A stretch of DNA of 64,000 bases from JAMXLO01 sp963799415 (GCA_963799415.1 CAWCXI010000017.1:1-64000), one strand, 5' to 3'; numbered from the stretch's first letter, positions 29,528 to 39,913 are shown. The notes: generated by a model from the sequence alone, not told the origin. Made by a program: numbers and translations.

Positions 29528-31071
29528 TCAGGCCGCTTTCCTGGCGAGCGTCGTGGGATAATCGCGGGCGAAGGCATCGAGACAGCGCAGCACCGCTTCC
29601 GATTGGCTGCGCATATCAGAGTCGTACCGCTGTGTGCCCGCGACATCATTGGCACCCAGCGCGATCAGCGCCCTGCGGCCAAGCTCGTGAACCGCTTCAT
29701 GCGGTTGCTTGATTGCCTTGAACGATGGCAGCGCTATCGTGGCACTATCGCTGACATTGTCGTACCACCGCCCGAAGCGGCAATGATGCGGCGACGCCAA
29801 GGTGTCGGGCGGCAATTTCTCGCCGGCCGCCACGATATCGACGACCCGCTTGACGAAGGCCGTATGGTCGCCCTTCGCCATTTCCACCAGTGCAGTGACA
29901 CTTGCCAGGCTGATCCGGTCGGCTTCGGTTGCCGCCAGCCCATCGCCAACGAAACCAATATGCAACCCGTCCTCGGATTGTTCCATGGTCGCGCCTGCGA
30001 GGCGGATATCGAAGCGTGACAACGCGATGTCGACGCGTTGACCGGGCTGAGCGTGGAGATCAGTGACTGCGTAGCAGCCACGCTCGGAGATGTCCTGCAG
30101 GGAAGCGGTAACAGATCGTCCTTGCAGGCTGACGGTCGCCTCGACGAAGCAGGGGCGCCTGCGGTGGCGGCGGCGGTCCGCTTCGGTGGTTGCGGTGCGC
30201 ACCAGGTGAACCACCGTTCTTTGCAGGTCGTGCATCGCACTCTCGAGCGCGGCGGTATCTCACGTATCTCCACAGCCTGCTGCCCGGTGCGCTCGGCTTC
30301 GGCGGACACCTCGTGCGTCCGGCTGGTCATCTCGTTTGCCGCGGTTGCGGTCTCGGTGACATTGCGGGCGATTTCGGCGGTCGCCGCGCCTTGCTGCTCC
30401 ACTGCCGCGGCGATCGAACCGGCGATCGCGTTGATCTCGCCTATGGTCTCCTCGATATGTCCGACCGCGGCGACCGACGCACCCGTCGCGGCGCGAACCT
30501 CGCCGATGTGGCGGCTGATTTCCTCGGTCGACTTCGCGGTCTGGGTGGCAAGCTGCTTCACCTCGCTGGCGACCACTGCGAATCCCTTGCCCGCATCGCC
30601 GGCCCTTGCCGCCTCGATGGTGGCGTTCAGGGCGAGCAGATTGGTGCGGGCAGCGATTTCGCTGATCATGTCGGCAACCGCCGATGCGCCCCACCTGCTC
30701 GTTCAGCGCGCCGATTGTCTCGCGCGTGATGCGTCCGGCCTCGACGGCCCGCCCGACCACAGTGCTGGACTGGCCCACCTGGCCGCCGATTTCGCGGATC
30801 GAAGCGGTGAGCTGCTCCGCCGCACTCGCCACCGTCTGCACATTGGCGAGTGCCTGAGCCGCAGCTTCCGCGGCACTCTCATCGGAGGCGCCGGTCCGCA
30901 CCGCCGATGCGCTCATGCCGTTGGCCGCCTCGACCATCGCGGTGGTGCGGCGATCGACTTCCGACAATGCCTGCTTCGCCTCGTGTTCGATCGTTTCGGC
31001 CATCTCGAGCAATGCCGCCTGTTTCGCCGCCTCCCCACGTTCGTGTTCCTGCGCGCGTTCGGCGGTTAGAC
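29528..31071 (-). pseudogene. Methyl-accepting chemotaxis protein, C-terminal part (MA-PilZ-CZB), disrupted
   Basis: C-terminal portion of a chemoreceptor whose N-terminal part is at 33006-33809 beyond an IS insertion. Reading leftward: end of HAMP and linker (AERAQEHERGEAAKQAALLE), the signalling domain with its hairpin tip (DMISEIAARTNLLALNATIE, EAARAGDAGKGFAVVASEVK), then a PilZ domain (RRRHRRRPCFVEATVSLQGR) and a CZB zinc-binding domain with HHCRFGRWYD and KQPHEAVHELG. The frame shifts by one base near 30684 (between GRIGG and ADMISE) and near 30252 (before the PilZ part). PilZ suggests c-di-GMP sensing and CZB zinc or hypochlorous acid sensing, as known for those domains. It cannot be translated as it stands. 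Confidence 0.88.
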
Positions 31072-33005
31072 CCAGCTTCCTGGATTGAAATCACGCAAGC
31101 TGTTGAAATGGTTTCCTGATCGACCGTTGGATGGCTGCGCTACTGGCTACAAACTGATGCCGAGCAGTTGGCAGGCTTTGTGTTGGGTGGTGGTCGGCCT
31201 TGTGACGATGGTAAGCGGATGGTTTGGCGTAATCGCTGTGGTGATGGTGTTTCGAGCGCAGGTTGCCAGATCGGCGAGCAGCGTCTGGAAGCTGTGCACC
31301 GGCAACCCATCAGGGGTCAGTTTGGTGGTCTGCTTCTGCACGGCCGCGGGGGAGCGCTGCGCCTGTGCCACCACGCTGGTGCGCAGTAGTTCGGCGGCCT
31401 GCTTGTTGGTGTCCTCGAACAGCATCGGAGCGAGGCTCTGACGCATGTGCCATTCGAGGTAATAGGCCAGCATGCAAAGCAGCACGTGCGCCCGCACCCG
31501 ATCTGCCAGCCAGTGATAGACCGGCCTGACCTGGAGATCGACGGTTTTGATACAGCGGAACGCCCGCTCCACCATGGCGAGAGATTTGTAGCTGCGCACG
31601 GTTGTCAGATCGTCGCAGGTCTCGACGGGCAGGCTGGTGCGCACGACATAGATACCGTCGATCGCCGCCTCGGCAGCGATCTCGGAGGCCTTGCGGGTGA
31701 AGCTGAAGCTCGTGTCCGTGATGTCAAGATTGAAATGCTTGGCCATCTTGTGTCGATTGCTCACGCCGCCGACTGCGAGCGCGATCTCCGCGGCGCCGCG
31801 CAGCGGAACCCGTCTACGGGCGACGGCTGCCTGGATGCGTGCGAGATCGCGTTCGGGGGCAGCCAGGAGTTCTGCGCGCTTGCGGCTACGCTCGGCGGCA
31901 AGATCGGGATTGCGGCAGACCACCAGGCGCTCGCCTGGGAAATCGGGGGCCGTGATCGAGGCCATGTCGCGCTGGTCGAACAATGAGAGCTGCAATGCAC
32001 CGTTCTGCAGCAAAGCTTTGATCGCAGGAGCACGCAACGCGGTGATCCAGTCGAGACCGGCCGATTTGATCTCCTCGCTGATGCGTGCCTGCGTGATCAA
32101 ACCGCGATCGCCGACCAGCACCACGTGATCGAGCCGGAAGCGCTGCTTCAGCTTGTCAATCTGCACAGCCAGTGTCATCGGATCGGCAGTGTCGCCGTCG
32201 AACACTTCGATAGCGACGGGGCAGCCATCAGGCGCGCAGAGCAGACCATAAGTGATCTGCAGCGTGCCTTTCCTGCCATCTCTGCTATAGCCGCGCTTGG
32301 CAAGCGGACAGCAGCGCCCTTCCATGTGAACTCGACGAGATGTCGTACAGCACCAGGGTGCCGCTGCTGAGATGACGCCTGGCCAAGGCGGTCTCTATGG
32401 CGGACTGACGGTCCAGCAGCCAGTCCAGTGCGGTGTAGAGTTCGTCTTCATCGACCGCACCGAGACCGAGCATCTCGCCGAGGCTCGAGGCAGCTGTGGC
32501 AGGCGACAATGCGCGCGCGGCCGCAAGCTTGGATGTGGGATCGAGGATCCGGCCAACCACAAGCGCAAGCACGAGGTCGCGGCAGCGGTTGCCATCCGGG
32601 CCGAGGATACGATCGAGGCCGATCTTGCGGGCGGTGCCAAGAGCCGCGGCGACGTGACCATGTGGCAGGGTTCGTATCACGGTGAAGGCGTCGCGCTCGG
32701 CAGGGATGACGGTGCCGCCCCGGAGCACGCCACGCAGGCCTTCGATGTGAGCGACCGGCCAGTCTGAGAGGTTGCACAGCGTGCGCTTACGCACCTTGCC
32801 GCTCTCACGGTAGCTCTCGCGCAACAGAATGGCGGGCGGTGAGTTCCGGTTCGGAACGGACTCGATATACATGGCGTGACATCAGCACATGCGAGCGGGG
32901 AGTACAAGAACCAAATTTGAGATTACATGGCTACGTTATGGGCGAATCCCAAGGCCAGTCGCGAATTTTTTCAACAGCTTCGCAATCGTGGCAAGAGGGA
33001 AGCTC
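31072..33005 (-). mobile_element. IS1634-family (IS4-like) insertion sequence, 1934 bp
   Basis: Ends are defined by an exact 8-bp target duplication GGTTAGAC at 31064-31071 and 33006-33013. The inner ends form an imperfect terminal inverted repeat of about 37 bases: CCAGCTTCC...CAAGCTGTTGAAA on the left and, reverse-complemented, CGAGCTTCC...GAAGCTGTTGAAA on the right. Removing the element and one duplicate restores the host frame of the chemoreceptor exactly (RLT joined to AERAQEHERG). It carries one transposase gene, which is frameshifted. Confidence 0.92.
31147..32872 (-). pseudogene. IS1634-family transposase, frameshifted
   Basis: DDE transposase of the IS4 superfamily. From ATG 32872 the frame reads MYIESVPNRNSPPAILLRES to LVLYDISSS, then leaves the family sequence. 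The next frame resumes with MEGRCCPLAKRGYSRDGRKG and continues through VVLVGDRGLITQARI and the YREK-like region (VRSYKSLAMVERAFRCIKTV) to the C-terminus. An extra base near 32327 (coding strand AGTTCACATGG instead of AGTTACATGG) explains it. About 574 residues if repaired. Inactive unless the shift is a sequencing error. No slippery run suggests programmed frameshifting. Confidence 0.85.
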
Positions 33006-33809
33006 GGGTTAGACGCTCGGCCGTCACCATGCTGTCCTTGAACACCAGCACGGCGCCGGCCATTCCACCGACCTCGTCGTGCCGCTCGGTGCCGGGCACC
33101 TCGGTCGCGAGCTGACCGTGCGCCAGATGCTCCATTGCCGTCTTCAGCCGGCTCAGCGAGCCAGCGATGTCTCGATTGACCAACCAGGCGGCCATCAGGG
33201 ACACCAGCAGGATGAGGCCGCCTATCGTCGCCAGATCGAGCAGTGTGGCTCGGAATGCCGCATCGAGGTCGTCTGTATAGGCGCCCGACATGAAGACCAT
33301 CTGCCAAGGCGCAAATTGTGCCGCAAAAGCGATCTTCGGCTGCGCAGTCGTCTGACCAGGGCGAGGAAAAGCATAGACGACGACACCGTGGTCGCCGCCA
33401 TTCAGCGCCACCTCGCCCAGTTGCAGAACAGTCCTTCCGCCTGTGTCCGCGACCGGGGTTGGCCTGCCTTCGATCGTCGACGCGGTGCCGTGCGCTAGGA
33501 CGATGCCGTCGGTGGTCCAGGCGGAAGATAGCCGGCGCCGTCATCGAAGCGAATTGTATGCAAGCACTGCGGAACTGGCCGATCGCCTGCTCGTGCGCAA
33601 TGACGATGGGCGGCGACCTGGTTCTCCAACGACTGGGCAAGGCCTTGTGCCGTTTGCACGACGGCACGCAACTTATCGACCCGGTCGTCAATCATGCGCT
33701 GGTGCAAGAGCGAGGAGGCGACAGCGACCGTGGCGATGACTGCAAGAGCCGACAGCCCCATCAGAACGGCGAGCTTGGTGCGGAGCCGGAGATGGCTGAG
33801 TAGGTGCAT
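33006..33809 (-). pseudogene. Methyl-accepting chemotaxis protein, N-terminal part (Cache-HAMP), disrupted
   Basis: N-terminal portion of the chemoreceptor split by the IS at 31072-33005. From ATG 33809: first membrane helix (LAVLMGLSALAVIATVAVAS), a periplasmic single-Cache domain (FDDGAGYL, then FAAQFAPWQMVFMSGAYTDD), second membrane helix (TIGGLILLVSLMAAWLV) and the HAMP domain (NRDIAGSLSRLKTAMEHLAH). Inside the Cache domain a +1 change near 33588, a -1 near 33560 and another -1 near 33522 break the frame. Together with the C-terminal lesions these show a decaying gene, not one isolated error. The ligand is unknown. Confidence 0.85.
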
Positions 33810-33887
33810 GGCAGTGCCTGGCGAAGCTTCTTGGTCGCGCGGTCGTACCCGCGGCGGATTAAGGCCAGGTGAAGCCGCGCTGGTGGC

Positions 33888-34724
33888 TCAGGCGTGAACG
33901 CGCTTGGCGGCCGGCAGGCCGAGCAGTTTCTCCGCGGCATCGGCGACCGCCGGTTCGAGCGGACGCGGCTGCAGTTCCACACCCTTGGACAGACGATCGA
34001 CGATAATGCGGAACGCTGCCAGCCTGGCGAACGGCTTGTTGTTCGCCGGGATCACATGCCAGGGCGCGCGGCGGGTAGAGGTCTTCTCCACCATGTCCTC
34101 GATCGCGTCCTGATAGTCCTGCCAGTGCCCGCGATTGCGGAAGTCCTCATATGAGAGCTTCCAGCGCTTCAGCGGATCGGTCAGACGCGCGCGGAAGCGG
34201 CGAAGCTGCTCCTCGGGCGTGATGTGCAGGAACAGCTTGACCAGGCACGCGCCGTCGGCCAGCAGCATGCGCTCGAAGTTGTTGATCTCATCATAGGCAC
34301 GGTGCCACTCGGTCGTGCTGGCGAAGGCTTCGACACGTTCGACCAGCACGCGGCCGTACCAGGAGCGGTCGAACACGACGATCTGGCCATGCTGCGGCAA
34401 ATGCTCCCAGAAGCGCTGAAGGTAATGCAGAGACTTTTCCCGCCCACTGGGTGCGGCGGTGGCGTGCACCTTGAAGCTGCGGGGATCGAGCGCCCAGCCG
34501 AGCCGGCGCACCACGCCTCCCTTGCCGGCGGTGTCCCAGCCTTCCAGCACGATGACGGCGCGATGCGCGGTGCCGAGAAAGGCCTGCTGCACCAGTTGCA
34601 GCGTTTCCTGCATGGTGGCGAGGCGGCGTTCATAGTCGGCGAACTCAACGGTTGGGAAGTGCCTGATCGCAGCGAGGCGAGGCCGGTTGAGCACAACGAA
34701 GTCGGTGGATTTCATGTGAGCCAT
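33888..34724 (-). CDS. ppk2: Polyphosphate kinase 2 family protein
   Basis: 278 residues of the PPK2 type, which moves phosphate between polyphosphate and nucleoside mono- or diphosphates. Walker A LEGWDTAGKGGVVRRL, Walker B VVFDRSWYGRVLVER and the lid residues near RRFRARLTDPLKRWKLS are complete. Its start overlaps the stop of the DUF2336 gene by one base (TAATG), so the two form an operon. Whether it prefers AMP, ADP or GDP cannot be read from sequence alone. It is one-domain, in the class I-III size range. Confidence 0.92.
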   Translation of the reverse strand: MAHMKSTDFVVLNRPRLAAIRHFPTVEFADYERRLATMQETLQLVQQAFLGTAHRAVIVLEGWDTAGKGGVVRRLGWALDPRSFKVHATAAPSGREKSLHYLQRFWEHLPQHGQIVVFDRSWYGRVLVERVEAFASTTEWHRAYDEINNFERMLLADGACLVKLFLHITPEEQLRRFRARLTDPLKRWKLSYEDFRNRGHWQDYQDAIEDMVEKTSTRRAPWHVIPANNKPFARLAAFRIIVDRLSKGVELQPRPLEPAVADAAEKLLGLPAAKRVHA

Positions 34725-35833
34725 TACGCCGAGACAATCAGCATATCACTCAACTTGTCCAGCAGGTAATCGAGATCCTCCTGTGGCAGGTCCTCGAATT
34801 GGGTCAGGATGCGGGTGATCACGCGTGACCGGTAGCGCTCTCGGTCGCGCTCGCCGCCATCGAATTCGGTGCCACGCACCACGTCGAGTGCAACCCGCAC
34901 GGCGGCCAGCAGCCACGGCGGCATGCCGGCTTTCCCGTACAGCGAGGCGAGGCCGTTCGGCCCGGCGTCATGGATCAGGATGCGTGCATTGATTGGTGGA
35001 ATCCCGGACATCACCGCCAGCGCCACCTCGAAGAAGGCGAGATCTCCAAGGCACAGCGCGCGGAGCACAAGCAGCGGTGTGAGACGCTGATTGCGGTGCA
35101 TCTGGCGCACCAGCCGTTCCAGCTCCTGCTCGCTGGAGCCAAGGCTGAGGTGCAACGTCGCCCGCTCGCGGCTTTGCAACACCATGTCGGTGGCGAGCGA
35201 GACCGGCAGCTCGTGGTGGCTGATCAGATAGGACTGCAGCTGGGCTGACACCATGACCACCAGCCGTTCGGCGATCGTCACCGGCAGGTCGGCACGATGC
35301 ACGATGTTCGCCTTGACGCGGTCGCTGTCGGCGAAGCGGTCGAGCGCTGTTGCCAGGCTCGCTGCGGCGATCCGGGCCTGGGCGTTGCCCATCAGCACCG
35401 CAACGGCGGTCTCGCTGCCCTGGGCAGCCAAAGCATCGGCGACCTGCTCGGAGACCCCGGCACGACCGGCAATCGTCTCCTGCTTTTGTGCGGAGCCGTG
35501 GCGAATGAGCTCCATCAGATCAATATCGGTGACCACCGGCGAGTTGGCGAGGATCGGCAACGCCACCGCCTCGACATCGTTGGCGAGCCGCAGTGCCACG
35601 TCGTGCGGCAGATGCCTGGCGCCGCGCAGACTTTGCGATAGTGCACGCCGCACCGCCAGCTCAACATCCTTCGCCATGGCTCGGATGATGTCATGCGCGA
35701 TCTGTAGCTCCGCCTCGGTCAGCAGGGAGCTGTCGATCTCGCGCGCCAGCTTGTCCGCCACCTCGGCGCGCACCGAAGCGGACGGCTCCGTCAGCAGACG
35801 CGCAACGTCGGCCTGCGTAAGGGATGACGCCAT
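34724..35833 (-). CDS. DUF2336-domain protein
   Basis: 369 residues, helical and repeat-like. The N-terminal part has the DUF2336 signature (VARLLTEPSASVRAEVADKL, then ELAVRRALSQSLRGARHLP) with HEAT-like helices, common in Rhodospirillales and Rhizobiales. No membrane segment and no known catalytic motif. It is translationally linked to PPK2, which may hint at a shared stress role. Function unknown. Confidence 0.85.
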   Translation of the reverse strand: MASSLTQADVARLLTEPSASVRAEVADKLAREIDSSLLTEAELQIAHDIIRAMAKDVELAVRRALSQSLRGARHLPHDVALRLANDVEAVALPILANSPVVTDIDLMELIRHGSAQKQETIAGRAGVSEQVADALAAQGSETAVAVLMGNAQARIAAASLATALDRFADSDRVKANIVHRADLPVTIAERLVVMVSAQLQSYLISHHELPVSLATDMVLQSRERATLHLSLGSSEQELERLVRQMHRNQRLTPLLVLRALCLGDLAFFEVALAVMSGIPPINARILIHDAGPNGLASLYGKAGMPPWLLAAVRVALDVVRGTEFDGGERDRERYRSRVITRILTQFEDLPQEDLDYLLDKLSDMLIVSA

Positions 35834-35917
35834 GACGCGACACGATGGCGCGAAACTCTTAGGGGTGGGTTAATCAGGAGGCGCGGGACCCTCGGGTTTG
35901 CCGGAAAAATAACTGCT

Positions 35918-37900
35918 TCAAGTTAGTTTCAGCGAGCCTGCCGCATCGGCGAGTGCCTGGTGTGCCTTGTCGGCAGCGACCGTCGCCTGATCGATCACCT
36001 GTCTCAGCTTTTCCAGCTCTGTCTCATCTGCATCGAGCGCGCGCGTCAGCCTGGCGTGCAGCGCGTCATTCGCCGCAACTGCCGCCAGGTTGCGACGAAT
36101 GCGATCCTCATCCTGCAGCATCAACGCCTGCTGCGCCTTGAGCTGGCTGAGCGTCGCCCGCTTCGACGCCTCTTCCTGGCGCAGCGCGGCGAGCCGCAGC
36201 AACGCCGTGCGTGCCTCCGGTGTCAATGTCTGTTCGTTCAACAGCCGCACCACCACCTGCGCGTCATCTGCCAACAGCGCGGTCTGCTCGCTTTCCAGCC
36301 GGTCGATGTAGGCTGTCAGCTTGCGCACCTCGCCGGGGTTCAGCGCCACCGGCACGCGCCATGCTGCGGCGGTTTCCTCGGTGCCTGCGATGGGCCCGCC
36401 TTCCAGTGTCAACGTGCGGTCGCCCTCTTTGGAAATCTCCACCAGCACCCGGCGCGGCGCGTTGGCGGGACCGGTGAGCGTCACGCGCAGTACCTCGCGC
36501 TGCCGCGTGGTGATACGAAGCACACCGTCGGCGGCGGTCAGCGACGCGAGCGTTGTCTCACCGGTGCTGCTGCGTTCCACCGTGGTCCGCAGGTCCTGGG
36601 CAAAGGACAGCAGCCGATGTTCGCCTGCCGGTAGGCCCCCGAGCCTGGCGTCGCCCGCGAAGGTCGCGGCGCCCGACGTATCGTACAGGGTCAGCACGCC
36701 CGCGGGCATCGATGCACCCGTGTCGTTGGTGATGCGGATCGCCGACAGCGGATGCGGATCGTTACCGGCGGCAAGGTCCACCCGCGCGGCCGGGATGCTG
36801 CGATCGATGATTGGCACGCTGGCGGTGTGGCCGGCGGCGAGCATCACCGGTGTGGGAAGCTGAAAGATGGTTTCTTCCGCGCCTTCGGCGGCCTGCACCT
36901 GATCAGCCGCCCCAGCCATGACGTCAGCCGGAGCAGCCAGCGTCCGGGGGGCGCCCGCCGGCGCGGGTGCTGACTTCTGCATCGCCAGTTCCGCCGGTCG
37001 CGCGCGCGTATCCACGCTGGGCAAGATGCGGCCGAGGACCTCAACCGGCACTTCGGGCCGCTGCACGTAGTAGTTCTGATAGATCGCCTGACGGAAGGTA
37101 ACCGGATTGCCATACTGCAGCGTCAGCGCGACGCCATCCCAGTTGGCACCCGACTGGTTCTCGAGCACCGCCCAGCCTTGCAGCCGCGCGGGATCGCCGT
37201 CCTTTGCCGGCAGCACCAGCCGATACGACGTCTTCCATAGCGGCGCCGCGGTGACATAGCCGACGCGCACCGTGCGGTGGCCATCGCCGGTGCTGTGCAG
37301 GGTGAGATGGCGCAGGCTCTGGTTGGCCTCGCGGCGCAGCGACTCAAGTGCCTGGCCGATGCGGGCACGCAGTTCGGGATCGGCGACCTGGATGCTGTCG
37401 GCTTCCTCCAGCACGAACTGGCGCAGGCCCTCGGGGCTGAGGATGGTGACCCGGGTACGCTGCACCGTCGCCTGCGGCTGGCCGGGGGGCACCGGCAACG
37501 TCTCGACGACGCGGTCGGCGTGCACGATGCGGCCGGTCATGGGACGCGGTCCCTGGACGCTGATTTCCACGCCCTGCAGGCTGTTCAGGTAATCGACCGA
37601 GGATCGCAGGGCATCCGGGCCGAACGGCACATTGCCGAAGTTCGCGCGCGTATTGTCGCGTCCCGGCAGCTCTACCGTGCCGACCGCGCCGGTGCTGTCG
37701 AACACCACCAGCGAGGTGAGCACGTCGTCCACCTGATCGAGCGGCACGTCGAGGCCGAGTGTCGCCGGACCGTCCACCTCGGTCTCGTACTCGAAGTAGG
37801 CGACGCCGGCCGACGACAGCATCGCCCCCTTCAGCACCAGATCGGCAGCGGCGGCCGGCGCCGCGTCGAGGAGGAGGAGCGCCAGGATCAGGCGGTACAT
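35918..37900 (-). CDS. DUF4139-domain secreted protein
   Basis: 660 residues from ATG 37900, preceded by GGAGGA. A signal peptide (MYRLILALLLLDAAPAAAA) is followed by the DUF4139-type beta-rich domain (YFEYETEVDGPATLGLDVPL, VGYVTAAPLWKTSYRLVLPA, LENQSGANWDGVALTLQYGN) and ends in a coiled coil of about 110 residues rich in Ala, Glu and Leu. The family is uncharacterised and probably periplasmic. A longer frame to 38185 adds 95 residues without similarity. Confidence 0.82.
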   Translation of the reverse strand: MYRLILALLLLDAAPAAAADLVLKGAMLSSAGVAYFEYETEVDGPATLGLDVPLDQVDDVLTSLVVFDSTGAVGTVELPGRDNTRANFGNVPFGPDALRSSVDYLNSLQGVEISVQGPRPMTGRIVHADRVVETLPVPPGQPQATVQRTRVTILSPEGLRQFVLEEADSIQVADPELRARIGQALESLRREANQSLRHLTLHSTGDGHRTVRVGYVTAAPLWKTSYRLVLPAKDGDPARLQGWAVLENQSGANWDGVALTLQYGNPVTFRQAIYQNYYVQRPEVPVEVLGRILPSVDTRARPAELAMQKSAPAPAGAPRTLAAPADVMAGAADQVQAAEGAEETIFQLPTPVMLAAGHTASVPIIDRSIPAARVDLAAGNDPHPLSAIRITNDTGASMPAGVLTLYDTSGAATFAGDARLGGLPAGEHRLLSFAQDLRTTVERSSTGETTLASLTAADGVLRITTRQREVLRVTLTGPANAPRRVLVEISKEGDRTLTLEGGPIAGTEETAAAWRVPVALNPGEVRKLTAYIDRLESEQTALLADDAQVVVRLLNEQTLTPEARTALLRLAALRQEEASKRATLSQLKAQQALMLQDEDRIRRNLAAVAANDALHARLTRALDADETELEKLRQVIDQATVAADKAHQALADAAGSLKLT

Positions 37901-38011
37901 CGCATTCCTCCGGTCTGTTGCCTTAGCGGTCGCATTGGCGACAATAGCGGGCTGGGGCGTTTGGGGTAGGGGTTTGCATTGTTCAATGCTGTCTCTGACT
38001 ATGACGTGCGG

Positions 38012-38167
38012 ATGGCGCAGATTGTGACGGGCGTGACCATGGCGGCGTTCATCGGCGTTGGCCTCACCCCCGGTCTGCGGCAACACGCCGCCGCAATAAG
38101 GGGCGTGCTGCTGGCGCTCTATCTTCTCGTCTGTGGTGTTCTCGTCGGCCACGCCCTGGTGCGATGA
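38012..38167 (+). CDS. Small two-helix membrane protein
   Basis: 51 residues from ATG 38012: helices MAQIVTGVTMAAFIGVGL and GVLLALYLLVCGVLVGHALV joined by a short polar loop. A TTG at 37979 in the same frame would add 11 residues. Codon use is not distinctive and no family is recognised. The flanking stretches 37901-38011 and 38168-38347 hold nothing else I can support. Confidence 0.45.
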   Translation: MAQIVTGVTMAAFIGVGLTPGLRQHAAAIRGVLLALYLLVCGVLVGHALVR

Positions 38168-38347
38168 AGGCACCAGTTCATTCAAACAGCGCCAGGGCGA
38201 TGCGATTCACCCGGGGCCGCCGACCATGTTGGCTCTCTGCACGGTGAACAACAGAATACCGCGCCGATCGAACAGCGGCGAGTGCGGGTCGCGCCCGCGA
38301 GAGCCCACGCAGGCAATGTGACCTGAAATGCGCCGATGGACCAGAGG

Positions 38348-39388
38348 TTACGCTGGGGTCTCCTGACGAGCCGCAACGCCGACCGGCAGCAACGGGCCGC
38401 CACCCAGAACAAACGCTGCCGCGGGGCAATTTGCATAGCGACGCGCCAGCCAAGCGCACACCACGAGCTGCATCGGGTGATAGAGCATGATCGGCAGCAC
38501 CACCACGCCGAGCGTCGGTCCAGCGAACAGCACGCTGGCGATCGGAATGCCGGCGACCAGCGACTTCTGCGAACCGCAGAACACCGCCGCGACTTCGTCG
38601 GCATGCACGAAGCCGCATGCACGGGCACCGGTGCGGGTGATCAGCAGCGCCGCGGCCAGCAATCCTGCGACGATGATTGTCAGCACCAAGAGCATCGCCG
38701 GCGGCAACTGGTGCCAGATGCCGTGCACCACCGCCGCGCTGAATGCCGAGTAGACGACCAGTAGGATCGAGCCGCGGTCGGTGACCGCCAACAGCGACTT
38801 GTTGCGGGCGGCCCAGGGACCGATCCACGGCCGCAGCAGATGGCCGACGATGAACGGCAGCAACAGCTCGGCGAACACCTGCCACATACCCGATATGTCG
38901 ACGCCGCCGCCGCGCACATGCGACATGAACCCGAACAGCAGCGGCGTCAGCACCAGGCCGATCAGGCTGGATCCCGTGGCAGCGCACACGGCGCCGGCCA
39001 CATTGCCCTGTGCGATCGAGGTCAGCGCGATCGACGACTGCACGGTGGACGGCAGCGCGCAGAGGAACAGCACCCCGAGTATCAACGTATGGTCCAGCGC
39101 ATGCGGGATCAGCTCGACGAGTGCGGACCCCACCAGGGGAAACAGCACGAACGTTGTGCCGGCGATCATGGCGTGCAGCTTCCAGTTGGTCATGCCGGCG
39201 AGGATCGCCTCGCGCGACAACCGTGCGCCTTGGAGGAAGAACAGTGCGGCGATCGCGCCGACGCCGGCAGCATGGAAGATCTGCGCGCTGATGCCCTGGC
39301 AGGGCAGCAGGGTCGCGAGGGCGACGGTACCCGCCAGAGCCATGACGAACACGTCGGGACGCAGCCGCCGGATGCATGCTGGCAGCAT
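38348..39388 (-). CDS. Bile acid:sodium symporter-like carrier (SBF-like, YfeH type)
   Basis: 346 residues, about ten membrane helices. Start at ATG 39388 with GAGGAGG eleven bases upstream. LFFLQGARLSREAILAGMTN and FLCALPSTVQSSIALTSIAQ are characteristic of the PF13593 branch, and the pair of conserved crossover regions ends with CGSQKSLVAGIPIASVLFAG. The transported substrate is unknown; relatives are linked to organic anions or pantoate-like acids. Another frame on this strand is a shadow. Confidence 0.88.
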   Translation of the reverse strand: MLPACIRRLRPDVFVMALAGTVALATLLPCQGISAQIFHAAGVGAIAALFFLQGARLSREAILAGMTNWKLHAMIAGTTFVLFPLVGSALVELIPHALDHTLILGVLFLCALPSTVQSSIALTSIAQGNVAGAVCAATGSSLIGLVLTPLLFGFMSHVRGGGVDISGMWQVFAELLLPFIVGHLLRPWIGPWAARNKSLLAVTDRGSILLVVYSAFSAAVVHGIWHQLPPAMLLVLTIIVAGLLAAALLITRTGARACGFVHADEVAAVFCGSQKSLVAGIPIASVLFAGPTLGVVVLPIMLYHPMQLVVCAWLARRYANCPAAAFVLGGGPLLPVGVAARQETPA

Positions 39389-39510
39389 GTACAGGCCTCC
39401 TCGGTTGTCGGGATCAGGACTTCGTCGGACGGAGAGCGGCGAGATGGTCAGTGCGTGTGTGGGAAACTGGTCGAGTGGGGTGGACCAATTCTCAATGCGG
39501 CAGCGGACCG

Positions 39511-39810
39511 TTATGGTGCCTGGTCGCGACGTTCCAGGCTGACCAGCATCTGCCGATCCACGGGGCAGAAGCGACCGTTGACGTGTGTCGCCGTTGTTTC
39601 GGTGGCGTCGAGCACGAGGGCCTTGGCGAGCATCGCGGCACAGGCGCGATCGATGCCGTTCGCACCGCGGCAAAGGAACAGGGCCTTCGACATGGCGGCT
39701 GAGGTGGCGTTGGTCTGGGTCGGCGCGGGCTGGGCGGTCAGTGGCAGGATCACCGCCCAGACCGCGATCAGTCCCAGTGCGATGGCAGCGGCGACGATGA
39801 ACTGACGCAT
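39511..39810 (-). CDS. Hypothetical exported protein
   Basis: 99 residues: an N-terminal helix (FIVAAAIALGLIAVWAVILP) that may act as signal or anchor, then a small domain with three cysteines (FLCRGANGIDRACAAML, then NGRFCPVDRQMLVS). The paired cysteines fit an exported fold. The remainder of the neighbourhood is short exported proteins. No family recognised. Confidence 0.6.
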   Translation of the reverse strand: MRQFIVAAAIALGLIAVWAVILPLTAQPAPTQTNATSAAMSKALFLCRGANGIDRACAAMLAKALVLDATETTATHVNGRFCPVDRQMLVSLERRDQAP

Positions 39811-39913
39811 GACAGGTTGGTCCCCAGTTCGGGCGAGGTGTTACGCGGTACCTCGGCCGTTATCGCCATTTTGCGGTTACATCCGGCTGTCCGATATGAA
39901 CCGCTTCACAGGT

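Noticed and set aside
32320..32340. Programmed frameshift in the IS1634 transposase
   Set aside because: No slippery heptamer or strong downstream hairpin is visible, and a single extra base fully explains the shift. Left as a frameshift.
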